A stretch of DNA of 64,000 nucleotides from Myxococcales bacterium. Lineage in GTDB: Bacteria > Myxococcota_A > Polyangia > Haliangiales > Haliangiaceae. The stretch lies in contig JAQBQE010000029.1 in assembly GCA_028287135.1 (NCBI GenBank), forward strand, positions 54,488 to 118,487. Reading direction: 5' to 3'. This document shows, piece after piece, positions 1 to 8,701 of this stretch. Position 1 is the stretch's first letter, and every line of letters starts with the position of its first letter. Both the position numbers and the translations under genes were made by a program. The notes below the pieces were generated by a model, which was given only the letters and a program-made list of their open reading frames with translations, made no database searches and had not been told where the DNA came from.

Positions 1-32
1 GTCGACAGCTACGGCGGGGCGCGTCGAGGTCC

Positions 33-1061
33 ATGGGCAATCTGGTAGGCTTCCACATCGTGACCAGGGCGCGCCTTCGCGATTTCATCGGCGGTCTTGC
101 AGCACTCCTGATCGCGAGCTGCTCGTCCTCGAGTCCTCCGACATCGACGGGGGGGCGCGTGATCGTCGCGCTGACCGTCGACTGGGAAGGCGCTCAGATC
201 TCGGCCGAGAACATGACGGCGGTCACCGAGCTTCGCCGCAGTCTCGGCGACGTACCGCTCACGCATTTCCTCTCGTCCGCGTACTTCACGAAGGAGGCTC
301 CGGACCCCGCACTGATGACCACGATAAAATCGGCCATCCGCAAGGGCGACGAGCTGGCCGTCCATCTCCACGTCTGGAGGTCGCTCGCACAGGCGAGTGG
401 GGTCGACGCGAAGGTCAGTCCGTCGTTCCTGTCTGGCACCGACGAGCTGTTCGAGTTTGACGATGGCGACGACGGGTTTGACACCGATCCCGACGTTTAC
501 ACGGTCGCGCAGCTCCGTTCGTTGCTGCGTACGTCGAGGCGGTTGCTCGAGCAGACCCAGCTCCCTGTCTCTCGTTCGTTCCGGGCGGGCGGTTATCTCG
601 GCACCCCCAAGCTGCTGCAGGCGGTCCGCGACGAGGGCTTCAGCGTGGACTCCTCCGCGATCGATCACCGTCAGCTCGACGAGCTGAAGGGCCAGGTCTT
701 GCCGTCCCGCGTCAGCGGCATCTGGCCCACCGTGGAGGCGACGAGCCAGCCGTGGTTCGTCAAGGCGCACGGGGGGCAGGTGCTCGAGCTGCCGATCGCC
801 GCGGTGACCGATTACGCGAGCGCTGCCGAGATCGTCCAGTTGTTCGACCAGGCGCATGCACGCGTGCAGGCCGAGCCGACCCGGGACGTGTTCGTCGTGC
901 TCGCGTTGCACCTCGAGACCGCCGCAGAGTTCGCGGACCGGCTCGGGGACGCACTCACGAACGTTCGTGGACGTGGCGAGATCGCGGACACCCTGACGTT
1001 CATGACCGTCGAGGATGCAGCGGAGCAGGCGCGGGTGGGCCTGACGCCAGGGCCACCCTGA
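33..1061 (+). CDS. Polysaccharide-deacetylase-like secreted lipoprotein
   Basis: The 342-residue product starts with a basic stretch, a hydrophobic segment and a lipobox-like LIASC near residue 30, so it is probably an exported lipoprotein. The body resembles the NodB/polysaccharide deacetylase (CE4) fold: LTVDWEG early (metal-binding Asp position), HLHVW mid-protein and FRAGGYLGT, which matches the Arg-containing motif of the family. These enzymes remove N- or O-acyl groups from cell-wall or extracellular sugars; the substrate here is unknown. ATG at 33 has GAGG just upstream; GTG at 60 is an alternative that leaves the signal peptide intact. The stop overlaps the next start by one base (TGATG at 1059-1063), so it is translationally coupled to the FG-GAP gene. 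Confidence 0.7.
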   Translation: MGNLVGFHIVTRARLRDFIGGLAALLIASCSSSSPPTSTGGRVIVALTVDWEGAQISAENMTAVTELRRSLGDVPLTHFLSSAYFTKEAPDPALMTTIKSAIRKGDELAVHLHVWRSLAQASGVDAKVSPSFLSGTDELFEFDDGDDGFDTDPDVYTVAQLRSLLRTSRRLLEQTQLPVSRSFRAGGYLGTPKLLQAVRDEGFSVDSSAIDHRQLDELKGQVLPSRVSGIWPTVEATSQPWFVKAHGGQVLELPIAAVTDYASAAEIVQLFDQAHARVQAEPTRDVFVVLALHLETAAEFADRLGDALTNVRGRGEIADTLTFMTVEDAAEQARVGLTPGPP

Positions 1062-2647
1062 TGCTCGGTCGGCGGTGCCGCTGGCTGCTGGCGGCGGCGA
1101 GCCTCGCAGCGTGCAGTGACCCCGCCGAGGCTCCGGGGCCGACGTGCCTCGATCCGCCGCAGGGGCCGCTGATGTCGTGGTTTCGCGACGTCACGCACGA
1201 GAGCGGCGTCGCGTTCGAGTACACGAGCAACGACTTCAAGGGCGGCGGACTGGCGGTCGTCGATCTCGACGGTGACGGTCGCCCCGACCTCGTTGCCGGG
1301 CGCCGGACCGGTGGCCTGTCGCTGTACCGCAACCGCGGTTCGCTCCGGTTCACACGCGTCGCGGCCTCCGGCCTCGATCCGGAGACCGCGGTCCGCGCGA
1401 TCGCGGCGGTCGATCTCGATAACGACGGGGATCGCGATCTCGTGCTCGCAGGCACCGGGCACGCGGATGTGATGGGCAATCAGGGCGACGGCACGTTTCG
1501 CCCGGTCGCACGACTCGAGGGTTCCGGGCTGACCGAGCACGTCCTGCCGGTCGACCTCGATGGCGACGGCCTGCTCGACCTGTACGTCAGCAACGCGGAC
1601 ATCTTCGACGCCGAGGCATCGACCAACCGGGTCTATCTCCAGCGCGGGCCGCTCGACTTCCGGCTCGCGGCGTCGATCGGGCGCGGGCTGTCGTGGAGCA
1701 CGACCGCGTTCGACGTCGATGCCGACGGCGATCAGGATCTCTATGTCGCGAACGACACGCTGCGTGTCGATCACGGAAAGCCGACGATGCCCGGGGCCTC
1801 TTCGCTGCCGCCGGATCTGCTGCTCCGCAACGACGGCGTGGGATCCGACGGCGTCCCCAGGTTCACGGACATCGCCGAGGAGCGTGGCTTTGCGACCCCA
1901 CGCAGCTCGATGGGCGGGCTGCTCGCCGACTTCGATGACGACGGCCGCCTCGACCTCTACGTTCCAGACTTCGGCGCGAACGAGCTGTTCCTCCGCGACC
2001 CCACCGGAGGCTTTGTCGAGCGTGCGACCGAGCTCGGCGTCGCCGCCAGCGCCCGCCGCAATGCCCTGTGTGGGCCTGACCCGACGACCGAGGACTGCCT
2101 CGTGCTGACGTGGAGCGCGGCGCTCAGCGACTTCGATCTCGACGGCCACGACGAGCTCCTGCTCGTCAACGGTGAGACCTCTCCGCTCGATGCTCCACCG
2201 GTGCTGATGTTCACGCGTGGCCCCGAGCTGTCCTATCGCGAGGTCTCACCAGGCATCCCGTGTGCCGACGCGCGCGGCCTCGTCGTCACGGACCTCGACG
2301 GTGACGGCGATCAGGACATCGTGATCGCGTCCAAGGAGGGCCCCCTGATGATCTACGAGAATCGCGGGGTCCCGGTTCCCGGAACCTGGTTGCAGGTCCG
2401 CCTGCGCGGCCGGGCGAGCAACCGCGACGGCGTGGGAGCGGTCGTGAGCGTTCACCTGGCGACCGGGCGCGTGCTGACGAAGGTCGTGGGCGCCGGCGGC
2501 GTGGTCCACACCGCGAGCCCTGCGGAGGCGTGGTTCGGGCTCGGCTCTGACCGCGTGGTGACTATAGAAGTGCACTGGCCATCAGGGCATCGGACGGAGC
2601 TATCCCACCCACAGGAGAGCTCCGTGAAGATGGACGAAGCGCCGTGA
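1061..2647 (+). CDS. FG-GAP/VCBS repeat lipoprotein with C-terminal ASPIC/UnbV domain
   Basis: A 528-residue protein. The open frame extends upstream, but ATG 1061 gives a clean lipoprotein signal (LLAAASLAACSD) and overlaps the previous stop. Repeated calcium-binding-type DxDxDG loops (VDLDGDGRPD, VDLDNDGDRD, VDLDGDGLLD, FDVDADGDQD, ADFDDDGRLD, TDLDGDGDQD) mark a seven-bladed integrin-like FG-GAP/VCBS propeller. The last ~75 residues (from LQVRLRGRASNRDGVGA) match the ASPIC/UnbV module found after such propellers. The role is probably extracellular binding or adhesion; no enzyme motif is visible. Coupling to the deacetylase-like gene suggests both act on or at the outer surface. Confidence 0.85.
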   Translation: MLGRRCRWLLAAASLAACSDPAEAPGPTCLDPPQGPLMSWFRDVTHESGVAFEYTSNDFKGGGLAVVDLDGDGRPDLVAGRRTGGLSLYRNRGSLRFTRVAASGLDPETAVRAIAAVDLDNDGDRDLVLAGTGHADVMGNQGDGTFRPVARLEGSGLTEHVLPVDLDGDGLLDLYVSNADIFDAEASTNRVYLQRGPLDFRLAASIGRGLSWSTTAFDVDADGDQDLYVANDTLRVDHGKPTMPGASSLPPDLLLRNDGVGSDGVPRFTDIAEERGFATPRSSMGGLLADFDDDGRLDLYVPDFGANELFLRDPTGGFVERATELGVAASARRNALCGPDPTTEDCLVLTWSAALSDFDLDGHDELLLVNGETSPLDAPPVLMFTRGPELSYREVSPGIPCADARGLVVTDLDGDGDQDIVIASKEGPLMIYENRGVPVPGTWLQVRLRGRASNRDGVGAVVSVHLATGRVLTKVVGAGGVVHTASPAEAWFGLGSDRVVTIEVHWPSGHRTELSHPQESSVKMDEAP

Positions 2648-2678
2648 GCCTTCGTCCGGGCAGGTTATATTGGGGATC

Positions 2679-3587
2679 ATGGCGACCGATCACAACGAAC
2701 TGGACGACGCGACGGTCGTTGGCGCGGTCGCGGAAGACGTCGGCCTACTCAGCAAGGATCGCGCGTACCTGATCGTCATCGCGGGCACCCTCGTCGGCGA
2801 GATGATCCCGTTGAAGCAGACCACGATCCTCGGACGCGGGGTCGAGGCCGACGTTCGGCTGATCGAGGAGAAGATGTCTCGCCGACATTGCCGCCTCGTG
2901 ATCGACAAGGGCGAGACCTATATCGAGGACCTCGGCTCGAGCAACGGAACGTACGTCAACGGTGCGCGCGTCGCACGCCAGCGGCTGAGCGACGGCGACA
3001 AGATCCAGGTCGGAGAGACGACGATCCTCAAGTTCACCTATCACGACCGTCTGGAGGAGAGCTTCCAGCAGCAGATGTACGACTCGGCGCTGCGTGACGG
3101 GCTGACGAAGATCTTCAACAAGAAGTACTTCCAGGATCGGATCCGGACCGAGTTCGCGTTCGCATCGAGGCATCGGACCTCGCTGTCGCTGATCCTATTC
3201 GACATCGATCACTTCAAGAAGGTCAACGACACGCGTGGCCACCTCGCCGGTGATCGGGCTCTGGCAGCGCTTGCCCAGCACGTCGGGAACCTCGTTCGAA
3301 CCGAGGACGTGTTCGCTCGTTACGGTGGCGAGGAGTTCGCGGTGCTGTGTCGCGGGACCGACGTCCAGAATGCAGCGGTCCTCGCGGAGCGAATCCGATC
3401 GACGACCGAACAACTCGTCATCCAGTTCAACGGCGAGACGGTGCCGATCACGATCAGCGCCGGTGTTGCGATGATCCCGGATCCCCGGATCCGGGACGCG
3501 GATGAATTGATCGTTGCGAGCGACGAAGCGCTCTACGAAGCGAAGCGCAGCGGGCGCAACCGGGTGGTCACCCGCCCGCTGCCGTGA
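2679..3587 (+). CDS. FHA domain diguanylate cyclase (GGDEF), canonical active site
   Basis: A 302-residue cytoplasmic protein; ATG 2679 is preferred to an in-frame TTG at 2670. The N-terminal half is an FHA phosphothreonine-binding domain (LGRGVEADVRL, SRRHCRL, DLGSSNGTYVNG). A short linker leads to a GGDEF domain with FDIDHFKKVNDTRGHLAGD and RYGGEEF, so the metal- and GTP-contacting residues are all present and c-di-GMP synthesis from two GTP is expected. FHA input implies control by a Ser/Thr kinase. A paralogue of the same architecture at 24305-25249 has lost the signature residues. Confidence 0.93.
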   Translation: MATDHNELDDATVVGAVAEDVGLLSKDRAYLIVIAGTLVGEMIPLKQTTILGRGVEADVRLIEEKMSRRHCRLVIDKGETYIEDLGSSNGTYVNGARVARQRLSDGDKIQVGETTILKFTYHDRLEESFQQQMYDSALRDGLTKIFNKKYFQDRIRTEFAFASRHRTSLSLILFDIDHFKKVNDTRGHLAGDRALAALAQHVGNLVRTEDVFARYGGEEFAVLCRGTDVQNAAVLAERIRSTTEQLVIQFNGETVPITISAGVAMIPDPRIRDADELIVASDEALYEAKRSGRNRVVTRPLP

Positions 3588-3638
3588 GCCGACCGTCCTC
3601 GCTGGTGCTACAAGCAGGGCGTGAGTAGAGTCGCGCGG

Positions 3639-5405
3639 ATGTCGATGATGAAACGGTGGCTGCTGGTCGCACTGGCGTGCTCGTCGTGCGGTCGCGAGGA
3701 CAAGCCGGTACCGAAGCCCCAGGCCACCACCACCACGGTCTCGCCCGCGGCGCAGGTCGTCGACGATCGATACGATGCGAGAGCGCTCGGGGCGCTCAGC
3801 TTCGAGCTGTCCGAAGGCACGCCCGCGGCCCGGGCGCATTTCAAGCGCGGCCTGCTCGCTCTCCACTCGTTCTGGTACGACGAGGCCACGCGCGAGTTCC
3901 AGGCAGCGATCGTCGCGGATCCCAGCATGAACATGGCGTACTGGGGCGCGGCGATGAGCCGGTGCAAGCTCCTGTGGGGTGACGACGACGTCGCGGCAGC
4001 CAAGGAGCTGTTGTCCCGGATGCCCGATCCGGATCGGTTGTCTCCGCGCGAGCAGACCTGGGTGGTCGCGACGCTCGAGCTGCTTCGCGCTGGCGACGTG
4101 CGCGCGAGCCGCGCGAAGTTTGCCGCCGCGATGGAAGCGGTGAACGCCGAGTTTCCCGACGACGAGTCCGCCACGTTTCTTGCGCTGGCCGTGCTCTCGG
4201 CGATGCGGCCCGATGATCCGGACGCCATCGCCGTGCGCAAGCGGTCCGCTGCGCTGGCGCTCGGGGTGTTCAAGCGCAACCCCAAGCATCCCGGCGCAGC
4301 GCACTACCTGATCCATGCGTACGACACACCCGAGCTCGCGGCGGAGGCGCTGCCCTTCGCGCGCGCGTACGAGGCGATCGCGCCGGCCGCGTTCCACGCT
4401 CGCCACATGCCGGCCCACATCTTCTCGCGCATGGGGATGTGGAAGGACGCGATCACGAGCTGTCAGTCGGCGTGGGATGCATCGGTCGCGGCCGCCGGGC
4501 GCGAAAAGCTCTCGCGCGATCATCACGACTTTCACAGCCTCAGCTGGATCGTCGAGATGAACTTCGAGCTCGGTCGGCGCAAGGACGCCGATGCCGCGCT
4601 GAAGGTGTTCGAGACCGCGGTGCGTTCCGGCCTCGGTCGCCAGTTCCGGGCCGCGTATGCGAGCCAGGTGGCCTCGTACGTGAAGCGGACCGGTGATGCA
4701 TCCCGGATCGACGACCTGCTGGCTGCGCTCGAGGCGCCCGCGGTCGAGGAGGCTGCTCCAGCGGCTCCCGCAACGGGTAGCGCGGCGCGCAGCGGGCAGC
4801 CCGCGAGCCACTGTGCACCCGCGTCGGCGTCGTCGCCGCTCGCGTTGTTCGAGCACCTCGCGGTGAGCGATGCCCGTGCGCGCGCCGCTTCGATGCAGCG
4901 CGATCTCGCGAAGACGAAGAGCTACATCGCAGAGATGGATGCGGCGAACGAGAAGCTGCATCCGTTCTTCGCGTCGACGCAACCGGCGGACGCGCTCGCG
5001 AAGATGGACGCGGCGAACGCCCGCCGTCGAGAGGCGTTGCTCGCTCGCGCATCCGGCAACGATCGGAGGCTGCTCGAGGTCCTGCGGCAGTCCGTCGCCG
5101 CTGACGCGGGAGCCGGAGCGGCAGGGGAGAGCAATCCGAGCGGCTTCGTGGTGCAGGAGGAGATCGCCGACACGTTGCTGCGACTCGGTCAGGCCAAGGA
5201 GGCCGCGGCCGCGTATGACGCCGTGCTGCAGACGCATCCGGGCCGTGCGAGCGCCGTGCTGGGAGCGGCGCGCGCCGAATCCCGCGCGAAGAACCTGACC
5301 TCGGCACGCGCGCGGTACCAGCAGCTCCTCGAGCTGTGGTCCGCTGCGGACGACGGCATCGACGGCCTGGCCGAGGCTCGCTCCGCGGTCGCCGCGCCGA
5401 ACTGA
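3639..5405 (+). CDS. TPR-repeat lipoprotein (paralogue of the 15.9 kb gene)
   Basis: About 588 residues with a lipoprotein signal (MKRWLLVALACSSCG). ATG 3639 is chosen; GTG 3621 and ATG 3645 or 3648 are possible. The body is helical with tetratricopeptide-like repeats (LLALHSFWYDEATREFQAAI, HYLIHAYDTPE, HMPAHIFSRMGMWKDAI, and a final TPR around residues 500-570). It matches the protein at 15869-17653 in the same order of motifs, so the two are paralogues of a family usually annotated only as a TPR protein. It is probably periplasmic or outer-membrane-anchored and scaffolding; no catalytic motif is seen. It ends 24 bases before the convergent sensor gene, with no clear terminator between. Confidence 0.8.
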   Translation: MSMMKRWLLVALACSSCGREDKPVPKPQATTTTVSPAAQVVDDRYDARALGALSFELSEGTPAARAHFKRGLLALHSFWYDEATREFQAAIVADPSMNMAYWGAAMSRCKLLWGDDDVAAAKELLSRMPDPDRLSPREQTWVVATLELLRAGDVRASRAKFAAAMEAVNAEFPDDESATFLALAVLSAMRPDDPDAIAVRKRSAALALGVFKRNPKHPGAAHYLIHAYDTPELAAEALPFARAYEAIAPAAFHARHMPAHIFSRMGMWKDAITSCQSAWDASVAAAGREKLSRDHHDFHSLSWIVEMNFELGRRKDADAALKVFETAVRSGLGRQFRAAYASQVASYVKRTGDASRIDDLLAALEAPAVEEAAPAAPATGSAARSGQPASHCAPASASSPLALFEHLAVSDARARAASMQRDLAKTKSYIAEMDAANEKLHPFFASTQPADALAKMDAANARRREALLARASGNDRRLLEVLRQSVAADAGAGAAGESNPSGFVVQEEIADTLLRLGQAKEAAAAYDAVLQTHPGRASAVLGAARAESRAKNLTSARARYQQLLELWSAADDGIDGLAEARSAVAAPN

Positions 5406-5429
5406 CCCGGCGCCGCGACGGCGATCGCG

Positions 5430-8400
5430 TTACTGGATGACCGAGACGCCAGCGGCGGTGCCAGCGTCGTCGAGCGTCATCATGTCCGCGGTTCCCCACT
5501 GGAGGAGAACGGCGGTCCAGTCGTCGTCCTGTGCGCCGACCTGCACGCCCTCGACCTTCGTGATCAGCTGCTGGAGCGCGGTCTTGAGATCCTGCTCGCG
5601 CGTCTGCATGTAGAAGTTCGAGACACCACGCGGACCGAGCAGCTGGGTGTTGGCCATCGCGACCTCGGGAATACCGTCCGTGAGGATCAGCACGCGCTCG
5701 CCGGGGCGGAGCTTGCCCTCGAGCCGGCCCATCTCGAAGTGCGGCGATCCGAGCGGCATGCCGGGACACATCAGCACCTTGGTTCGCCCCTTCGGGGCCA
5801 GCGCGAACACCGGCACGCCACCGGCGCTTCGAATCACGTACTCGCCGGTGTTGATGTTGACGTTCACCGCAGTGAGCGTCATGTGGTACTGGCCCTGCGA
5901 CACGCGGAGGACCTCGTCGTTCATCTCCTGCAGGCGAGAGTCGTCGTCGACCTTCGTGCCGAGCGAACGGAAGCAGGCTGCGACCGCGGCGGTCACCATG
6001 GCCGAGCCGGCGCCGTGGCCGGTCACGTCACCCACGAGGATGAAGTAATCGTCGCCCCGGGCCTCCCACCACCACCAGTCACCACTGCACTGGGTGGCCG
6101 ACTTGTAGAACCCTTCGAGGCTCAAGCCGCCATCGCGCACCGACGACTCGGTCGGGAAGAACCCCTTCTGGACGGCGCTGGTCAGCGCCATCTCCTTCTC
6201 GAGCTCGGAGAGCCGATGCTTCTGGGTCATCGCGTCGAGCTGCTTGCGCTGCCGGCGCCAGACCAGACCACCGATCAGGACGAGGATCAGTCCGTAGCTC
6301 GTGTAGGCCCACCACGTGCGCCACGGCGGCGGCTCGACATGGATCGGGAGCTTGATGCCTTCTTCGTTCCACACCCCGTGCGCGTTCGATCCGCGAACCT
6401 CGAGGGTGTAGTTGCCCGGTGGCAAGCTCGAGTAGCTGACGAACCGACGATCGGTCTCGATCCAGTCGTGGAAGCCCGTGAGTCGGTACTTGTAGTGATT
6501 GCGAAGCGGCGACGCGAACGCGAGCGCCGAGAACGACACCGAGAACCAGCGATCCCTGAACGACAGCGACACGGCGTCAGGAATCTGCTTGGTCTCGCCG
6601 CGAATCTCGAACTTCGTCAGCACCACCGGAGGGACATACGAATCGGGCTTGAGGTCGTCGGGCGTGAAGACGTTGAAGCCACCGGGACCACCGACGTAGA
6701 ACCGTCCGCTCGGACCCTGGTGGAAGCCACCCTGACCGAACTCGTCGTTCTGCAAGCCGTCGCCGGCGCGGAAGTTGACCGTCTTCTTGTCGTCGGGATT
6801 GAACCGGGTCAGGCCGTCATTCGTCGTCAGCCACAGCACGCCGGTCTTGTCCTCGAGGATGCCGTACAGCACATCGCTCGCGAGGCCCTCGGCCGTATGA
6901 TAGTTCGTGAACACGCCGGTCGTGCGATCGAGCATGTTGAGACCGCCACCCCAGGTGGCGATCCACAGCCGACCGGCCTTGTCCTCGTGGATGTCGGTGA
7001 TGTGATCGTGGCTCAAGCTGCCGGGCTTGGCTGGATCGTGCATGTAGCGCACGACCTTTCCGGTGTTCTTGTCGAGCGCGTTGAGGCCCGCCGATGTTCC
7101 GACCCAGAGGATGTCGGGCTTCGTCCGGTCCTGGTGCAGCGCAACGACGGCGTCCGAGCTCAGCGTGGCTGCGTTGGCCGCATTCTTCGCGAAGTACTCG
7201 ATGGTCTTCTTGACCGTGTCGAACCGCGCGAGTCCGGCGCCGAAGGTGCCGATCCACAGCGTCTCGTCCTGCCGCAGCAGCGCGAACACGGCATCCGACG
7301 TGAGCGTTCCGCTGTCCGTGTCGTAGGTCTCCACCTCGCCGGTGCTCGGCGTGAAGTGGAGCAGTCCGCGATCCGTGGTCGCGAGCCACAGCGAACCCTT
7401 GTCGCCGGCGACGATCTTCATCGTCCAGGTCGCGCTCAGCTCCTCGTCGAGGTAGCTCTTCACGTTCCCGGTCTTGAGATCGAGCGAGCGAAGGCCGCGT
7501 CCCTGCGTGCCGAGCCACACCTGGTCCTTGTCCTCGAGGAAGGACAGTCCCGGATTGGTCCGGTAGAAGGCGAACTTGCGGCGCATCAGGTAGAGCTTCG
7601 AGGCGCCACCTGCATTGAAGCCGAACCACAACACACCGCCGCGGTCCGCGAACGCCGAGCGGGTCCACGGATGGCTGATGCTGGTCGAGTCGCCGCCGTC
7701 GTGGGCGTACTTCTCGATCGCGCCGTTGCTCCGATCGAACCGGAACACGCCGATGCCTTTGACGCCGAGCCACAAGCCGCCGTCGGCACCTTCGACGATC
7801 GACGTGATCCACTTCGGAGCGTCGATATCGACGAGGTAGCGCTTGAAGGAGTTGGTCTTGGCGTCGAACTGATTCAAGCCGTCGACGGTACCGACCCAGA
7901 CGGTGCCCGCGCTGTCCTGGTAGATCGACGTGATCTCGTCGCGGGACAGCGAGGTCCCCGAGGCCGGATCGTTGGTGTAGCGGGTGAACTTGCCCGACGC
8001 CGGATCGAGGCGATTCAGACCGGCTTCGCGCGTACCGACCCAGACCTTCTTGTCCTTGTCCTCGAGCACGACGGAGACGCCGTCATCGCTGAGCGAGTCG
8101 GCCTGGGTCTCCTGATGAGCAAAGTGGCGGATCTCCCCGCTCTCGATGTTCAGCGAGTCGAGACCTGAATCGGCGGTGCCGATCCAGAGCAGCCCGCTCG
8201 TGCCGAGATGCAGCGAGGCGATGTCATCGCTGGCGATCGCCTTGCCGTCCTCGGCGTTGGCCTTGAGCCGGGTGAACTTGTTGGTCTTCAGGTCGAGGCG
8301 GTTGAGACCGCCGACCGTACCGATCCACAACGCGTTCTTCCCCGCGGCGAGCGAGGTGACCGTGAAGCTCGACAGGGTGTTGTCCTGCTCGCGACCCGGC

Positions 8401-8684
8401 ACGTAGTTGACGAACTCGTAGCCGTCATAGCGGCTGAGTCCTTCCTCGGTGCCGAACCAGATCAGCCCGTTGTCGTCCTGCGCGATGGCGCTGACGGCAC
8501 CCTTGGTCATGCCCTCGATTCGATCGAACCGGACGTACGGGAACAGCGTTCCCTCGGTGGCACGTGGCGCCGCTTTGGCCGGCGGGTCCGCCGGCGGCGT
8601 CACCTGAGCAGCAGCCGATGCTGCCCACCCCAGCCAGAACACGAGTGACGTTACTTGTGGGAACAGTCTGCGTGCTGCGGCCAA
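5430..8684 (-). CDS. Two-component-regulator-propeller / Y_Y_Y sensor with SpoIIE-type PP2C phosphatase output
   Basis: A 1084-residue transmembrane sensor. The frame is open to 9110, but TTG 8684 gives a clean signal peptide (ending AASAAAQV) and has AAGAGG about 8 bases upstream, just after the stop of the upstream HDO gene. Order: signal peptide 1-26; reg_prop repeats about 47-690 (LIWFGTEEGLSRYD, LWIGTVGGLNRLD, VWVGTREAGLNRLD and many more) forming a double propeller; Y_Y_Y domain about 708-766; membrane helix about 790-810; short coiled coil; SpoIIE/PP2C phosphatase about 860-1065 with GDVTGHG, ILTDGIPE and DDDW metal motifs. Such propellers usually feed a histidine kinase; here the output is a serine phosphatase, which typically dephosphorylates an anti-sigma antagonist. 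The ligand is unknown. Confidence 0.9.
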   Translation of the reverse strand: MAAARRLFPQVTSLVFWLGWAASAAAQVTPPADPPAKAAPRATEGTLFPYVRFDRIEGMTKGAVSAIAQDDNGLIWFGTEEGLSRYDGYEFVNYVPGREQDNTLSSFTVTSLAAGKNALWIGTVGGLNRLDLKTNKFTRLKANAEDGKAIASDDIASLHLGTSGLLWIGTADSGLDSLNIESGEIRHFAHQETQADSLSDDGVSVVLEDKDKKVWVGTREAGLNRLDPASGKFTRYTNDPASGTSLSRDEITSIYQDSAGTVWVGTVDGLNQFDAKTNSFKRYLVDIDAPKWITSIVEGADGGLWLGVKGIGVFRFDRSNGAIEKYAHDGGDSTSISHPWTRSAFADRGGVLWFGFNAGGASKLYLMRRKFAFYRTNPGLSFLEDKDQVWLGTQGRGLRSLDLKTGNVKSYLDEELSATWTMKIVAGDKGSLWLATTDRGLLHFTPSTGEVETYDTDSGTLTSDAVFALLRQDETLWIGTFGAGLARFDTVKKTIEYFAKNAANAATLSSDAVVALHQDRTKPDILWVGTSAGLNALDKNTGKVVRYMHDPAKPGSLSHDHITDIHEDKAGRLWIATWGGGLNMLDRTTGVFTNYHTAEGLASDVLYGILEDKTGVLWLTTNDGLTRFNPDDKKTVNFRAGDGLQNDEFGQGGFHQGPSGRFYVGGPGGFNVFTPDDLKPDSYVPPVVLTKFEIRGETKQIPDAVSLSFRDRWFSVSFSALAFASPLRNHYKYRLTGFHDWIETDRRFVSYSSLPPGNYTLEVRGSNAHGVWNEEGIKLPIHVEPPPWRTWWAYTSYGLILVLIGGLVWRRQRKQLDAMTQKHRLSELEKEMALTSAVQKGFFPTESSVRDGGLSLEGFYKSATQCSGDWWWWEARGDDYFILVGDVTGHGAGSAMVTAAVAACFRSLGTKVDDDSRLQEMNDEVLRVSQGQYHMTLTAVNVNINTGEYVIRSAGGVPVFALAPKGRTKVLMCPGMPLGSPHFEMGRLEGKLRPGERVLILTDGIPEVAMANTQLLGPRGVSNFYMQTREQDLKTALQQLITKVEGVQVGAQDDDWTAVLLQWGTADMMTLDDAGTAAGVSVIQ

Positions 8685-8701
8685 ACGGTGCCTCTTTTCA
8701 G

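Noticed and set aside
752..1060. Upstream part of the FG-GAP reading frame
   Set aside because: It is Arg/Gly-rich shadow of the preceding gene; ATG 1061 gives a lipoprotein signal and overlaps the preceding stop.
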